Below, piece after piece: positions 33,380 to 42,133 of a stretch of DNA of 48,545 bases. The translations under genes and the position numbers were made by a program. This stretch comes from Verrucomicrobiota bacterium (GTDB lineage: Bacteria; Verrucomicrobiota; Verrucomicrobiia; Limisphaerales; CANJSG01), in assembly GCA_947476875.1 (NCBI GenBank), contig CANJSG010000005.1, positions 1 to 48,545 on the forward strand, written 5' to 3'. The notes under the pieces were generated by a model. It ran no database searches, was not told the DNA's origin, and saw nothing but the letters and a program-made list of their open reading frames with translations. The stretch's first letter is position 1; the number at the start of each line of letters is the position of its first letter.

Positions 33380-34798
33380 ATGGCCCAGATCAAGTTTGGC
33401 ACGGACGGCTGGCGAGCGGTCATCGCCGAGGACTTCACCTTCGCCAACGTCGAGCGCGTCTCCCAAGCCAGCGCCGACTACTGGAAGGCGCGCCCGGCCG
33501 AGGGAACTCAGGCTCTGGTCATCGTCGGTTACGACCGCCGATTCCTGTCAGATCAGTTTGGCGTGCGCGTTGCCGAAGTCATGGCGGGAAACGGCTTCAA
33601 AGTCCTCCTCGGCGACTCGCCGACGCCCACTCCCGCCGTCTCCTGCGCCGTTAAAGCGCACAAGGCCGTTGGTGGCGTGATGATCACTGCCAGCCACAAT
33701 CCGCCGTCGTTCAACGGCTACAAGCTGAAGGCCTGGTATGGAGGCGCCGCTGATCCCGTCATCTGCAAGGATGTCGAAGCCTTCCTCGACCGATCGCCTG
33801 TGAAGGCGCAACCGCTGGCGGAAGCCGTGAAGCAGAAGCGCGCCACGATCCGCGATCTCCGGCAGCCGCACTATGCCGCCATCAAGAAGCTCGTGGACTT
33901 CAGATTGATTGCGAAGTCGAAGCTCCGTTTCGCCCATGAAGCGCTCTTCGGCGTAGGCGCCGGCTGCTTCGACGAGATTCTCGCCGGCACGAGTTGCAAA
34001 GTGACGACGTTGAACGCCGCGCACGACGTCAATTTCGGTGGCATTAACCCCGAGCCCATCGCCAGGAACTACGTCCGGAGCGCGGCCTACCTGAAGAAGC
34101 ACCCGCACGATCTCTGTCTTGTGACCGACGGCGATGCCGATCGCGTTGGCGGCATGGATGGGCGCGGCAATGCGCTGAGCACGCACCAGATCATCTGCCT
34201 CCTCCTGCATCATTACATAGTCAATCGCGGCCAAAAGGGCCGGGTGGTGAAGGCGCTGACGACGACGTCGATGGTCGACAAGATCTGCGCGCGCTACGGG
34301 CTCGAACTCACCGAGACCGGTGTCGGCTTCAAGTTCATCGGTGCCGAGATCGTCAAGGGCGGGGTGCTTCTCGGCTTCGAGGAGAGCGGCGGGATCGGTT
34401 TCCCGGGACACATTCCCGAGCGCGACGGCATCCTTGCCGGCCTCGTCCTTCTGGAACTCCTCGCAACGGAGAAGAAGCCGCTGACCAAGTTGTTGGCTAA
34501 TCTGGAAAAGGAATACGGTCCGCACCGCTACGGCCGGATCGACTCCCGTTTTCCGTTGGAGAAGCGCGCCGCGTTGATGGAGTTCTGCAAAGCGAATCCG
34601 CCGGCCAAGTTGATCAAATCTCCGCTCAAGGAAGTGAAGTCCTACGACGGCGTTAAGTTTATCGCGGAAGACGGCAGTTGGCTCATGCTGCGCGGCTCCG
34701 GCACCGAACCCATCCTCCGCATCTATGCCGAAACCAAATCGGACGAAGGCGTGAAACAGCTTCTCCAGGCAGGCGTTGCTCTGACGAAGAAGGTCTGA
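33380..34798 (+). CDS. Phosphoglucomutase/phosphomannomutase family
   Basis: A 472-residue alpha-D-phosphohexomutase that moves phosphate between C1 and C6 of hexoses. The active-site phosphoserine is S105 in TASHNPPS, the Mg-binding loop is DGDADR (250-255), the sugar-specificity loop is GFEESGGIGF, and the phosphate site is RGSGTEP (438-444). A GEESGG-type loop is used for glucose or mannose; which one cannot be decided here. Glucose-1-phosphate would serve glycogen synthesis; mannose-1-phosphate would serve ManC and Gmd. The start at 33380 begins the conserved IKFGTDGWR; a longer TTG start would overlap the rpe stop. Confidence 0.92.
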   Translation: MAQIKFGTDGWRAVIAEDFTFANVERVSQASADYWKARPAEGTQALVIVGYDRRFLSDQFGVRVAEVMAGNGFKVLLGDSPTPTPAVSCAVKAHKAVGGVMITASHNPPSFNGYKLKAWYGGAADPVICKDVEAFLDRSPVKAQPLAEAVKQKRATIRDLRQPHYAAIKKLVDFRLIAKSKLRFAHEALFGVGAGCFDEILAGTSCKVTTLNAAHDVNFGGINPEPIARNYVRSAAYLKKHPHDLCLVTDGDADRVGGMDGRGNALSTHQIICLLLHHYIVNRGQKGRVVKALTTTSMVDKICARYGLELTETGVGFKFIGAEIVKGGVLLGFEESGGIGFPGHIPERDGILAGLVLLELLATEKKPLTKLLANLEKEYGPHRYGRIDSRFPLEKRAALMEFCKANPPAKLIKSPLKEVKSYDGVKFIAEDGSWLMLRGSGTEPILRIYAETKSDEGVKQLLQAGVALTKKV

Positions 34799-34819
34799 TC
34801 CGGTCTCCCGCTTCGCCAC

Positions 34820-35962
34820 ATGGTCATCGTTCTCATCCTGCTTGGCTTGGCGGTTCTCAGCGCCGGGTTGCAGATCTGGCAATGGCGCGGCGCTAGTCGG
34901 TTCCCACTTCACGAGCGGCCACCGGCGAAACGAGGCGAACCCGGCATCACGTTCCTCAAGCCCCTGAAAGGAGCCGATGCCGAGACGCTCGCCTGTCTGG
35001 AGAGTTGGTTGACCCAAAAAACCTCGGGCGCGCTTCAAGTGATCTTTGGAGTGGCGTCGATGGAGGATCCGGTGGTTCCAGTCGTTCGGGGTTTGCTGGA
35101 GCGGCATCCCGCGATCGACGCCGAACTTGTCCTCTGCGACGAAGTCCTCGGGGCGAACTCCAAGGTATCCAAACTCGTGCAGCTCGCTCGGCGAGCCAAA
35201 CACGACGTGATTGTCGTGAGCGATGCCGACGTCTTTGTGCCCGGCGATCTGACCTCGCAACTTCTCGCAAAGATGCAGGATCCGCTGGTGGGCTTGGTCA
35301 ATTGCTTCTACCGGTTGGCGAATCCCACCACGACCGCGATGCGGTGGGAGGCCGTGGCGATCAACGCCGACTTCTGGAGCCAGGTCCTCCAATCGACTGC
35401 GCTCAAGCCGATGGACTTCGCCCTCGGTGCTGTTATGGCCGTCCGTCGCGATGCGCTCACGCAGATCGGCGGATTCGAGTCTCTGGTCAACCACCTGGCC
35501 GACGACTACCAGCTCGGGCATCGAGTTTCAGCGAAGGGCTATCGGATCGAGTTGAGTCCGGTAGTCGTGGAGTGCCGCGAATACCCGCAGGGTTGGAAAC
35601 AGGTCTGGTCGCATCAGCTTCGTTGGGCCCGGACCATCCGCGCCTGCCAACCTGCGCCGTTCTTCGCCAGCATCCTGAGCAATGCTTCGTTATGGCCGCT
35701 GTTGGCGTGGGCTGCTTCGGTGCGCACGAGTTTGAGCGTGGTTGGTCTTGTTGTGCCGCTTCTCGTCCTCCGAATTTCTGCCGCCGCGTCGATGCATCGA
35801 CGTCTATCGCCCGAAACGTTTCGCTGGTGCGACTTGTGGCTGGTGCCGGTGAAGGACCTGCTCAACGCGGCCATCTGGTTGGCTGCGTTCACAGGCAGCC
35901 ATGTCGTTTGGCGGGGAGTGAAGTATCGGGTAATGAAGGGCGGGGAGCTGGTCCGGGTCTGA
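34820..35962 (+). CDS. Membrane glycosyltransferase, HpnI/ceramide glucosyltransferase-like (GT21)
   Basis: A 380-residue family 2/21-type glycosyltransferase. One membrane segment at the N-terminus and three or more near the C-terminus embed it in the inner membrane. D1 region KPLKG (47-51), D2 DAD (135-137), D3 DD (228-229) and the QLRW form of the (Q/R)XXRW motif (266-269) give the processive-type active site. Homologues transfer a sugar from a UDP-sugar to ceramide, or, as HpnI, N-acetylglucosamine to bacteriohopanetetrol. The acceptor here is unknown and no hopanoid gene is in the window. It is 21 bases after the phosphohexomutase and likely co-transcribed. Confidence 0.88.
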   Translation: MVIVLILLGLAVLSAGLQIWQWRGASRFPLHERPPAKRGEPGITFLKPLKGADAETLACLESWLTQKTSGALQVIFGVASMEDPVVPVVRGLLERHPAIDAELVLCDEVLGANSKVSKLVQLARRAKHDVIVVSDADVFVPGDLTSQLLAKMQDPLVGLVNCFYRLANPTTTAMRWEAVAINADFWSQVLQSTALKPMDFALGAVMAVRRDALTQIGGFESLVNHLADDYQLGHRVSAKGYRIELSPVVVECREYPQGWKQVWSHQLRWARTIRACQPAPFFASILSNASLWPLLAWAASVRTSLSVVGLVVPLLVLRISAAASMHRRLSPETFRWCDLWLVPVKDLLNAAIWLAAFTGSHVVWRGVKYRVMKGGELVRV

Positions 35963-36020
35963 CGGGTATGGAGCCAGGACTGGGTTTTGGATCTGGCGAC
36001 TCTCTCGCGTGGAGGAGGCG

Positions 36021-36602
36021 CTAAGTGCGCCGCCACCGCAAAGCCAGTTCGAGATTCGTCCGGTTCGGATACGAACGCGGAGTCCATTCGCCGAGCAGTT
36101 CGAACCTTGAGGCAAACCGCGCCACGACTTCATCCCGCGTGCAGCCAAACGGCGGGCCCTCGGTGTCGGGAATGAGATAGTGGATGGCGAGAAACTGGCC
36201 GCCGGGTTTGAGCCAACGCGCGGCGGCAGCGGCGTAAGCGTCGCGCTGAGCGGGCTGGATGGCGCAGTAGAGCGTGTGCTCGAAAAGCCAATCGAATTGG
36301 GTGATGGGCTGGTCTTCGAGGAAGTTTCCCTCAAGCACCCGGGCCTTCGCGGACAGGCCTTCCTTGGCGATGCGATCGTTGCTGTCGCGCACGGCACTGG
36401 GTGCGAGATCGAATCCTGTCGCATCGAAACCAGCCGCCGCCCATGCCCGAACGTCATGTCCGCGACCGCATCCGGGAACCAGCGCCTTGCCGCGCGGGAA
36501 CTCCGAATGTGCCGCAAGAAAGTCAACCAGGCCGGGCGATGGCTCGCCCTTGTCCCAGCCGGTGTCGCCCTTTTGGTAGAGCGCTTCCCAATCGGTGCTC
36601 AT
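36021..36602 (-). CDS. SAM-dependent methyltransferase, thiopurine methyltransferase-like
   Basis: A 193-residue class I methyltransferase of the TPMT family. The start MSTDWEALYQKGDTGWDKGEP, the SAM-binding VPGCGRGHD (42-50), the GFDLAPSAV acidic strand end and EHTLYCAI are signatures. Members methylate thiopurines, tellurite/selenite or halides in different bacteria; the substrate here is unknown. It is the last gene of a seven-gene minus-strand operon. Its ATG overlaps the stop of the ABC ATPase (ATGA, 36602-36599). Confidence 0.9.
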   Translation of the reverse strand: MSTDWEALYQKGDTGWDKGEPSPGLVDFLAAHSEFPRGKALVPGCGRGHDVRAWAAAGFDATGFDLAPSAVRDSNDRIAKEGLSAKARVLEGNFLEDQPITQFDWLFEHTLYCAIQPAQRDAYAAAAARWLKPGGQFLAIHYLIPDTEGPPFGCTRDEVVARFASRFELLGEWTPRSYPNRTNLELALRWRRT

Positions 36603-37324
36603 GTGGTTGGATGGGTCTGTGTGTCGCGCAGGATTAAGCCGTCCACGAGTTCGACGACGCGCGGAGCGACCGAGGCGAGGGCGTTGTCGTGGGTGGCAAT
36701 CACGAGCGTAGCATTCAGTTCGGCTTGGAGTTCGCGCAGAAGGCGGATGATCTCGCCACCGGTGGCGGAATCCAGATTGCCCGTGGGTTCGTCTGCAAGA
36801 AGCAGCGTCGGGCTGTTGATCAGGGCGCGGGCGATGGCGACCCGTTGCTGCTCGCCGCCCGAAAGCTCGTAGGGCCGATGGTCGACCCGATCGGCCAGGC
36901 CGACCCTCGCCAACAGGCTGCGAGCGCGGCGATCGGTCTCACTGGCGGATCGCCGCGCCATGCGGGCGGGCAGGGAGACGTTTTCGAGGGCGCTGAGTTC
37001 CGGCAGGAGATGGTAGGCTTGGAAGACGAGGCCGACCCGCTCGTTGCGCAGCGTGGCCAACTGGCTCGCGGAATAGCCGGCGAGATCGTGTCCGCCGAGG
37101 CTGATGGATCCGCTGTCGGGCCGGTCCAATCCGCCAAGTAGATGAAGGAGCGTGCTTTTTCCGGCGCCGGACGCGCCCCGGAGCGCGACGCACTCTCCGG
37201 GAGCGATCTCGATGCTGACGCCCTTGAGGACGTCGAGCGTGCGCGGGCCGATGCGGTAGCTCTTGCGGACGTTGATCGCCGAGAGCTGCGGTGTGCCGTT
37301 GGTGGAAGATGCGGCGCTACTCAT
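36599..37324 (-). CDS. lolD: ABC transporter ATPase, LolD-type
   Basis: A 241-residue ATPase driving a LolC/E-type permease in outer-membrane lipoprotein release or a related export. Walker A GASGAGKST is at 50-58, the signature LSGGEQQR at 154-161 and Walker B LLLADEP (D178, E179), followed by TGNLD, as in the LolD/MacB branch. The start at 37324 is taken because it overlaps the upstream permease stop by 8 bases and precedes a normal-length domain; an ORF start at 37390 would overlap the permease by 74 bases. Confidence 0.9.
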   Translation of the reverse strand: MSSAASSTNGTPQLSAINVRKSYRIGPRTLDVLKGVSIEIAPGECVALRGASGAGKSTLLHLLGGLDRPDSGSISLGGHDLAGYSASQLATLRNERVGLVFQAYHLLPELSALENVSLPARMARRSASETDRRARSLLARVGLADRVDHRPYELSGGEQQRVAIARALINSPTLLLADEPTGNLDSATGGEIIRLLRELQAELNATLVIATHDNALASVAPRVVELVDGLILRDTQTHPTT

Positions 37325-38612
37325 GGCGAAGGGCGGCGACGGGTTGGAGGCGCGAGGCGATCCATGCAGGAATGACGCCGGCCAGGACACAGGCGGCGAA
37401 GGCGCAGCCGCAGATCATGGCGATGTCGCCGACCAAGATCTCCGCCGGCAGTTCGTAGAGTTGGTAGATCGAAGCGGGCAACACCTCGATGCCTGTCACC
37501 TTGTTGAGCGTCGCGAGAATGACGCTGCGATACTTCAGAACCAGCAACCCGAGCCCGAGGCCCACACCGACACCGGCAACGCCGATGACAAGCGCCTGGC
37601 TGACGAAGAGCGCAAGGATCTGGCTGCTGGTTGCGCCGATGGCTTTGAGGATGCCGATCTCGCGCGTCTTCTGGACGACGAAGGTGATCTGGCTGTTGAT
37701 GATTCCGAAGGCGGCGACGATCACGATGAAGAACAGGAGGAAGGCGATCATGTTCTTCTCCACGGCGAGCGCATTGAAGAGCTGCGGGTTCTCCTCCTGC
37801 CAGGTGATGACGCGGTAGCTTGCGCCGAGCTTGGCTTCAAGTTCGTCCCGGACACGGTAGGCATGGAAGGGATCGTCCAGTTTGATCTGGATGATGTGAA
37901 CGTTCTCGTCGCCGATGTCATACATCTCCTGGGCCCGTTGGATCGAAGAAACGACGATCGACGCGTTATACTCGGCGAAGCCCACGTCGAAGATCCCGCG
38001 CACCACGAACTCGCTTGGGAGAAACATCCGGTCGGGTTCGCCGGCGGCGCCGCTCTTCTGTTTGGAGAAGGCTTCTTCGATCTTGGCGATGTTGGCCGGC
38101 GAATAGACGGAAAGACGATCGCCGACTCCGAGGTTCAGATTGTCCGCCAAATCGCGGCCGATCAGCAGCCCTCTGCCCCCGACATCGTAGGCGCCGGTCT
38201 TGATGGAGTCGGGCAAGATGCTGACCGACTTCTCCTGGTCGACATCGATGCCGCGGAGCAGGGGAGCCATGAACTTGGGCTGGCCTTCTTTCGGCTGGGT
38301 CTTAAGCAGGACTTGGCCCGCCACGAACGGGGCCATGCCGCGCACGGCCGAGTTGGAGGCGATCACCTTTTGGACCCGTTCATAGTCGGCGATGAGACCG
38401 CTGCGGTGCATCACCTTGAGGTGCGCATTGAAACCGAGGATGCGGGAGCGCCACTCCTTGTCGAAGCCGCTCATCACGGCGTTGACGATGATCAGCACGG
38501 CCACCCCGAGCATCACGCCGAGAATCGAGATGACGGTGATGATCGAGACAAACGTCCGGCGCGGCCGCAGGTAGCGGAGGGCGAGAAAAGCCTCGAAGGG
38601 CAGCGACGACAT
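37317..38612 (-). CDS. Lipoprotein-releasing ABC permease LolC/LolE-type
   Basis: A 431-residue FtsX/MacB-fold permease. One membrane segment at about 20-46, then a large periplasmic domain, then three C-terminal membrane segments. The N-terminal FLALRYLRPRRTFVSIITVISILGV and the C-terminal VQKTREIGILKAIGATSSQI (the conserved FtsX cytoplasmic loop) match LolC/E. Only one such gene is present, so the complex is probably homodimeric, as in LolF-type organisms (inference). The start lies 9-10 bases after a strong-looking promoter, so this pair can be expressed apart from the genes upstream. Confidence 0.9.
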   Translation of the reverse strand: MSSLPFEAFLALRYLRPRRTFVSIITVISILGVMLGVAVLIIVNAVMSGFDKEWRSRILGFNAHLKVMHRSGLIADYERVQKVIASNSAVRGMAPFVAGQVLLKTQPKEGQPKFMAPLLRGIDVDQEKSVSILPDSIKTGAYDVGGRGLLIGRDLADNLNLGVGDRLSVYSPANIAKIEEAFSKQKSGAAGEPDRMFLPSEFVVRGIFDVGFAEYNASIVVSSIQRAQEMYDIGDENVHIIQIKLDDPFHAYRVRDELEAKLGASYRVITWQEENPQLFNALAVEKNMIAFLLFFIVIVAAFGIINSQITFVVQKTREIGILKAIGATSSQILALFVSQALVIGVAGVGVGLGLGLLVLKYRSVILATLNKVTGIEVLPASIYQLYELPAEILVGDIAMICGCAFAACVLAGVIPAWIASRLQPVAALRHE

Positions 38613-38619
38613 GGTGCTG

Positions 38620-38649
38620 AAGCTAGGGCGAGGAATGTAGGGCGGTCAA
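38620..38649 (-). promoter_or_regulatory. Predicted internal promoter for lolC-lolD-methyltransferase
   Basis: Minus-strand TTGACC (38649-38644), 18 bases, TAGCTT (38625-38620). The TGA stop of the adaptor gene (38648-38646) lies inside the -35. The -10 ends 7 bases before the ATG. Confidence 0.5.
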
Positions 38650-39707
38650 TTGGCGGGCGCTTTTCTCGGATCCAAGAAGACCACCTTGGCACTCAGCTCG
38701 GGTGTGAGGAAACGGTCGGGTTTCTTAATCTGCACCTTGATCTGGAGCGTTCCCTTGGCGCGATTGGCCTCGGGGGCGATCTCCGCGACGACACCGTCAT
38801 AGACCTTCGCCGGGTAGGCTTCGGGACTGACGCGGCATGGCTGGCCGAGTGAGATCTTCGCCAGGTCCGATTCGTTGACGTCGATCTCGACCTGGAGATC
38901 GCTGAGGTCCGCGAGAGCGATGAGCGAGGCGCTGGGTCCGCGGGCTCCTCCGAAAGTCTGGGGCGAAACGAGCTCGTTCGCGTCGACCAGCTTCTCGAGG
39001 ACGACGCCATTGACCGGCGACCGGATGACGCACCAGTCCATCCACGTTTCGATCAGCCTACGGGCGCCGATGATCTGCTTGAGCTGCGCTTCCGATGAAG
39101 CGACGGCGAGCTTGGCGTCATCGAGCGTCTTGTTCATCTCGACCCGTTGCGCAACGAGTTCGCTGGCACGACGAAGATCGGTGGTGGCCTTTTCCAACGC
39201 GACTTTGGCCACGGCAAGCTGGCCGTCGCTTTCGGCCAGGCGCGCGCGGTATTCGGAGTCGTCAAGGAGAGCGACGGTCTGGCCATTGGTGACGGCATCG
39301 CCCTTCTTCACGCCGATCCAGCTGACGACGCCCATGAAGCGCGGGCTGAGCTCGATGCGCTCGCGGGCGATGATGTAGCCGCTGACGGTGAGAAGGGAAT
39401 CGCCGCTGGATCCGGCGGCAGGGTTAGAGGCCGCAAAACCACTCGACGAAGAACCTGGCTTGCCCGAGCCAGACGGCGTGCCGGATGGGCCCGAGGCATT
39501 CGTGGTGAAGCCGGTGGCCTTGGCTTTCGACGAATCGCTGCCGGACTTCAGACCGGCGCGGATCGAGTCCGACGCGCGCGGAAAGGCGAAGAAGGCCACG
39601 ACGCCCGTGATCCCGAGGACGATCAGGATGATGAGCCAGACGGGCGTGCTGGAGCGGCGTTTCTGTTCGGAGGAGATCCGCAGCTTCTGGAGCTGGTCTT
39701 CGTTCAT
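38646..39707 (-). CDS. Periplasmic adaptor (HlyD/MacA-type membrane fusion protein)
   Basis: A 353-residue membrane-fusion protein. A cytoplasmic N-terminus, one membrane segment at about 24-42, and a Ser/Gly/Pro-rich linker (about 60-98) precede the adaptor domains. The lipoyl halves are VSGYIIARERIELSPRFMG and VIRSPVNGVVLEKLVDANE, around a helical hairpin with ELVAQRVEMNKTLDDAKLA. The start at 39707 is fixed by an ATGA overlap with the upstream permease stop; the longer ORF reads back into the permease. The linker and alpha-hairpin length fit adaptors that serve ABC exporters. No outer-membrane TolC gene is in the window. Confidence 0.9.
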   Translation of the reverse strand: MNEDQLQKLRISSEQKRRSSTPVWLIILIVLGITGVVAFFAFPRASDSIRAGLKSGSDSSKAKATGFTTNASGPSGTPSGSGKPGSSSSGFAASNPAAGSSGDSLLTVSGYIIARERIELSPRFMGVVSWIGVKKGDAVTNGQTVALLDDSEYRARLAESDGQLAVAKVALEKATTDLRRASELVAQRVEMNKTLDDAKLAVASSEAQLKQIIGARRLIETWMDWCVIRSPVNGVVLEKLVDANELVSPQTFGGARGPSASLIALADLSDLQVEIDVNESDLAKISLGQPCRVSPEAYPAKVYDGVVAEIAPEANRAKGTLQIKVQIKKPDRFLTPELSAKVVFLDPRKAPAN

Positions 39708-40960
39708 AGAGATTTGAGGGCGGAGATGACCGGCAACCGCGAGGCGCGGATGGCGGGAAGGAGACTGCCAAGCAGTCCGATGACGATGGAGAAGGCAACG
39801 CCCTGGAGCATGAGTGCCGGCGTAATGCGGAACTCGAAGACGGTTTCGGCGAAGGACTGGAAATCCATTGTGCCGGTGGCGACGCCGTTCATCGGCAGGG
39901 CCAATAGGCATCCCACCACACCGCCCATGGCTGCGAGGAAGGCGCCTTCGACCAAGAAGCAGAGGACGACGGAGCGGCGAGAGTAGCCCAGCACGCGCAG
40001 GGTTCCGATCTCGCGAGTCCGGCCGGCGACGCTGGCATACATGGTGTTCATCGCAGCGAAGATCGCGCCGATCGACATGGCGGTCCCGAGCAGGCCGGCG
40101 AGGATTTTGATCGGGATCGCGGTCATCGTCTGCTTGGAGTAGTAGTCGACTTCTCGCTCGGCGCGCAGGGCGAGGCGTTTGTCCTTCTCGATCTTGGCGA
40201 TGATGTTGGAGGCCGCGGCATCGTCCTTGGGTCGAAGGAGAATGCTGGAGTATTGGTCGCGGTCGAAGATCGACCGTGCTTCGTCGGCATCCATCCAGGC
40301 CTCCGAATCGAACGCACTGCCTTGGCCGTCGTAGTGGCCGACAACAGTGAGCTTGTCCGGTCCCGCTTTCACCGTGCCGCCGATCTCAAGGCCGGCAAAT
40401 CGTCCGGCCAATCTCCGAGCAACCGTGATTTCACGCTTTCCCGGTTGGAACCAACGCCCGTCGACCAGCATGACCTGGGGGCGAAGTTCCATTCCGCGGG
40501 CGGTGATGCCGCGGATCAGGGTGTTGGCTTCACCGGGACCTTGGATGCGCGGCATGCTCACGATGGCGATGATCTCCACGGAGATGAGGGGCTCGTCCTT
40601 TTCGTTGCGCGCGATCTCGTCGAAATATTGGAGCGTCCGAAAGTTCTCACGGCCGAGGAGGCTGCCAGATTCGGCTTGGGAACCTTTCCGAACGACGAGG
40701 ATGTTGCGCGGGTCGCCGGTGTTGGCGCTTGAAGCTTCGATGCCCCGGGCAAGCGCCCGCAACAGGACGAAGACGGAGACCACAAGCGCGATGCCCAGCA
40801 CGGTGGATATGGTCGAACGCCATCGGACGACGACGTTGCGGAAGTTGTAGCGAAGCGGAAGGCGGCCTTGGCGAACCGTGGAGAAGACAAACCAAAGGGC
40901 TGCTCCTCCTCCAAGGATCACGGTTAACCAAATAAACGGTGCAAAGATGTTTGCCGGCAT
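39704..40960 (-). CDS. MacB-type ABC transporter permease
   Basis: A 418-residue FtsX-fold permease with an N-terminal membrane segment (about 8-27), another near 50-68, a periplasmic domain and three C-terminal segments. The segment VAGRTREIGTLRVLGYSRRSV is the conserved cytoplasmic coupling loop. It is the second of two unlike permeases before one adaptor and likely forms a heterodimer with the next. The stop overlaps the adaptor start (ATGA). A four-base gap separates it from the other permease gene upstream. Confidence 0.88.
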   Translation of the reverse strand: MPANIFAPFIWLTVILGGGAALWFVFSTVRQGRLPLRYNFRNVVVRWRSTISTVLGIALVVSVFVLLRALARGIEASSANTGDPRNILVVRKGSQAESGSLLGRENFRTLQYFDEIARNEKDEPLISVEIIAIVSMPRIQGPGEANTLIRGITARGMELRPQVMLVDGRWFQPGKREITVARRLAGRFAGLEIGGTVKAGPDKLTVVGHYDGQGSAFDSEAWMDADEARSIFDRDQYSSILLRPKDDAAASNIIAKIEKDKRLALRAEREVDYYSKQTMTAIPIKILAGLLGTAMSIGAIFAAMNTMYASVAGRTREIGTLRVLGYSRRSVVLCFLVEGAFLAAMGGVVGCLLALPMNGVATGTMDFQSFAETVFEFRITPALMLQGVAFSIVIGLLGSLLPAIRASRLPVISALKSL

Positions 40961-40964
40961 GAGG

Positions 40965-42110
40965 TCAGTCCAATGTCTTGAGTCCCTGGACGACGCTCAT
41001 CCTCGCCACAGCAATCGACGGCCCGATGGCGGCGATGATTCCCAAAAGCGCCGCCACGATCCCCGCGGTGGCCATGATGCGCGGCGTTACCTCGAAGTAG
41101 ACGAGGAAGCCATTGGTCAGTTTCTGGAGATCGATCTGACTCCACAAGAGCCACGAGCCTCCGATGCCCAAAAGCGCTCCTAGGCCTGCGAGGCCGAAAC
41201 TCTCGGCGAGGATGAAGCTGAAGAGTTCTCGGCGTTTGAACCCGAGCGCCTTGAGGACGGCGAGTTCGCGGAAGCGCTCGCGGATGGCCATGCTCATGGT
41301 GCTGATTGAGACGAGCACGAGAGTGAACACCACGACCGTGCTGATGGATCCGATGAGCAGCTTCACGTTGCCAAGCATGCTGATGAAGCCCATCTGAAAG
41401 GCTCGTTCAGTCTCGGCTCGGACTTCAGCGGAGGTGTTCTCAAACGCCTTGTTGATCCGGGTGATGACGTCGTTGGAAACCTCGGCGCTTTCCACCAGGA
41501 GATACCAGGTGCCGACGGTTCCGGGGTCGCCGGTGAGTTCGTCGAGGAGCTTGTGGTGGAAGAAGACGTTTCGGTCGTCGACCGTGCCTTCGTAGATGCA
41601 GGCGATGCGGAGGTCCAGGTCCACGGGATAGAATGTGCCGGTGAGCTTCATCTTATCGCCGACCTTGAGGCCGTAGCGCTTCATCGTGTCCGCGCCCAGC
41701 ATGCAGGAGTTGCGGTCCTTGGCGAAATCCTCGTAGGTCCCGGCGAGGATGTGGCCTTCGACCATCAGCGGAGCAAAGCGGGCCGGGTCGACCGCAAACT
41801 GGGCGAAGCTGGTGACGGTTTCTTCCCGGAAGTTGCCGCCGAAGAACGAAAAAGGACTGACCGAAACGATGCCCGGAATCTTGTCGAGCGTGGCGAGCTG
41901 ACGCGCGGGCAGCGGTTGCGCCAAGGAGACTTTGTTCCGCGCGATGATTCGCAACGACGCGGCTTCGGACTCGGGTGGCGTGGTCAGTTCGCGCTGGAGG
42001 GTCAGCAGACTGATGAGAAGCGCGCAGCTTACCGCGACCGAGATGATGGTCAGAAGCGCCCGGCGGCCGTTCCTGAGCGCGTTCTTGGCGACGAAGGTGG
42101 CAACGTTCAT
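40965..42110 (-). CDS. FtsX-type ABC transporter permease
   Basis: A 381-residue permease with the MacB/FtsX fold: one membrane segment at 18-36, a periplasmic part, and three segments near the C-terminus. MAIRERFRELAVLKALGFKRREL is the coupling loop, and IAVARMSVVQGLKTLD the usual end. A 23-base duplicate of its first codons lies immediately upstream (42111-42133), creating an out-of-frame ATG with an 8-codon reading frame that ends on this gene's own ATG (ATGA). The real start is 42110, because only that frame leads into the permease. Confidence 0.88.
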   Translation of the reverse strand: MNVATFVAKNALRNGRRALLTIISVAVSCALLISLLTLQRELTTPPESEAASLRIIARNKVSLAQPLPARQLATLDKIPGIVSVSPFSFFGGNFREETVTSFAQFAVDPARFAPLMVEGHILAGTYEDFAKDRNSCMLGADTMKRYGLKVGDKMKLTGTFYPVDLDLRIACIYEGTVDDRNVFFHHKLLDELTGDPGTVGTWYLLVESAEVSNDVITRINKAFENTSAEVRAETERAFQMGFISMLGNVKLLIGSISTVVVFTLVLVSISTMSMAIRERFRELAVLKALGFKRRELFSFILAESFGLAGLGALLGIGGSWLLWSQIDLQKLTNGFLVYFEVTPRIMATAGIVAALLGIIAAIGPSIAVARMSVVQGLKTLD

Positions 42111-42133
42111 GCGACGAAGGTGGCAACGTTCAT
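42088..42133 (-). repeat. 23-base tandem duplication at the permease start
   Basis: Two exact 23-base copies (42088-42110 and 42111-42133), each starting GCGACGAAGG and ending AACGTTCAT on the plus strand, plus 7 bases of a third. On the minus strand each gives ATG-AAC-GTT-GCC. The length is not a multiple of three, so the extra ATG (42133) opens an 8-codon frame MNVATFVA that stops at 42107. The ATPase stop (42132-42130) overlaps its ATG, and its own stop overlaps the permease ATG. Confidence 0.9.

Noticed and set aside
33548-35521. 657-codon minus-strand open frame opposite the phosphohexomutase and glycosyltransferase
   Set aside because: Covers two genes with intact motifs; its translation has no recognisable domain.
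37263-38852. 529-codon plus-strand open frame opposite lolC
   Set aside because: Shadow of the permease; the Asp/Gly/His-rich translation is an artefact of codon bias.
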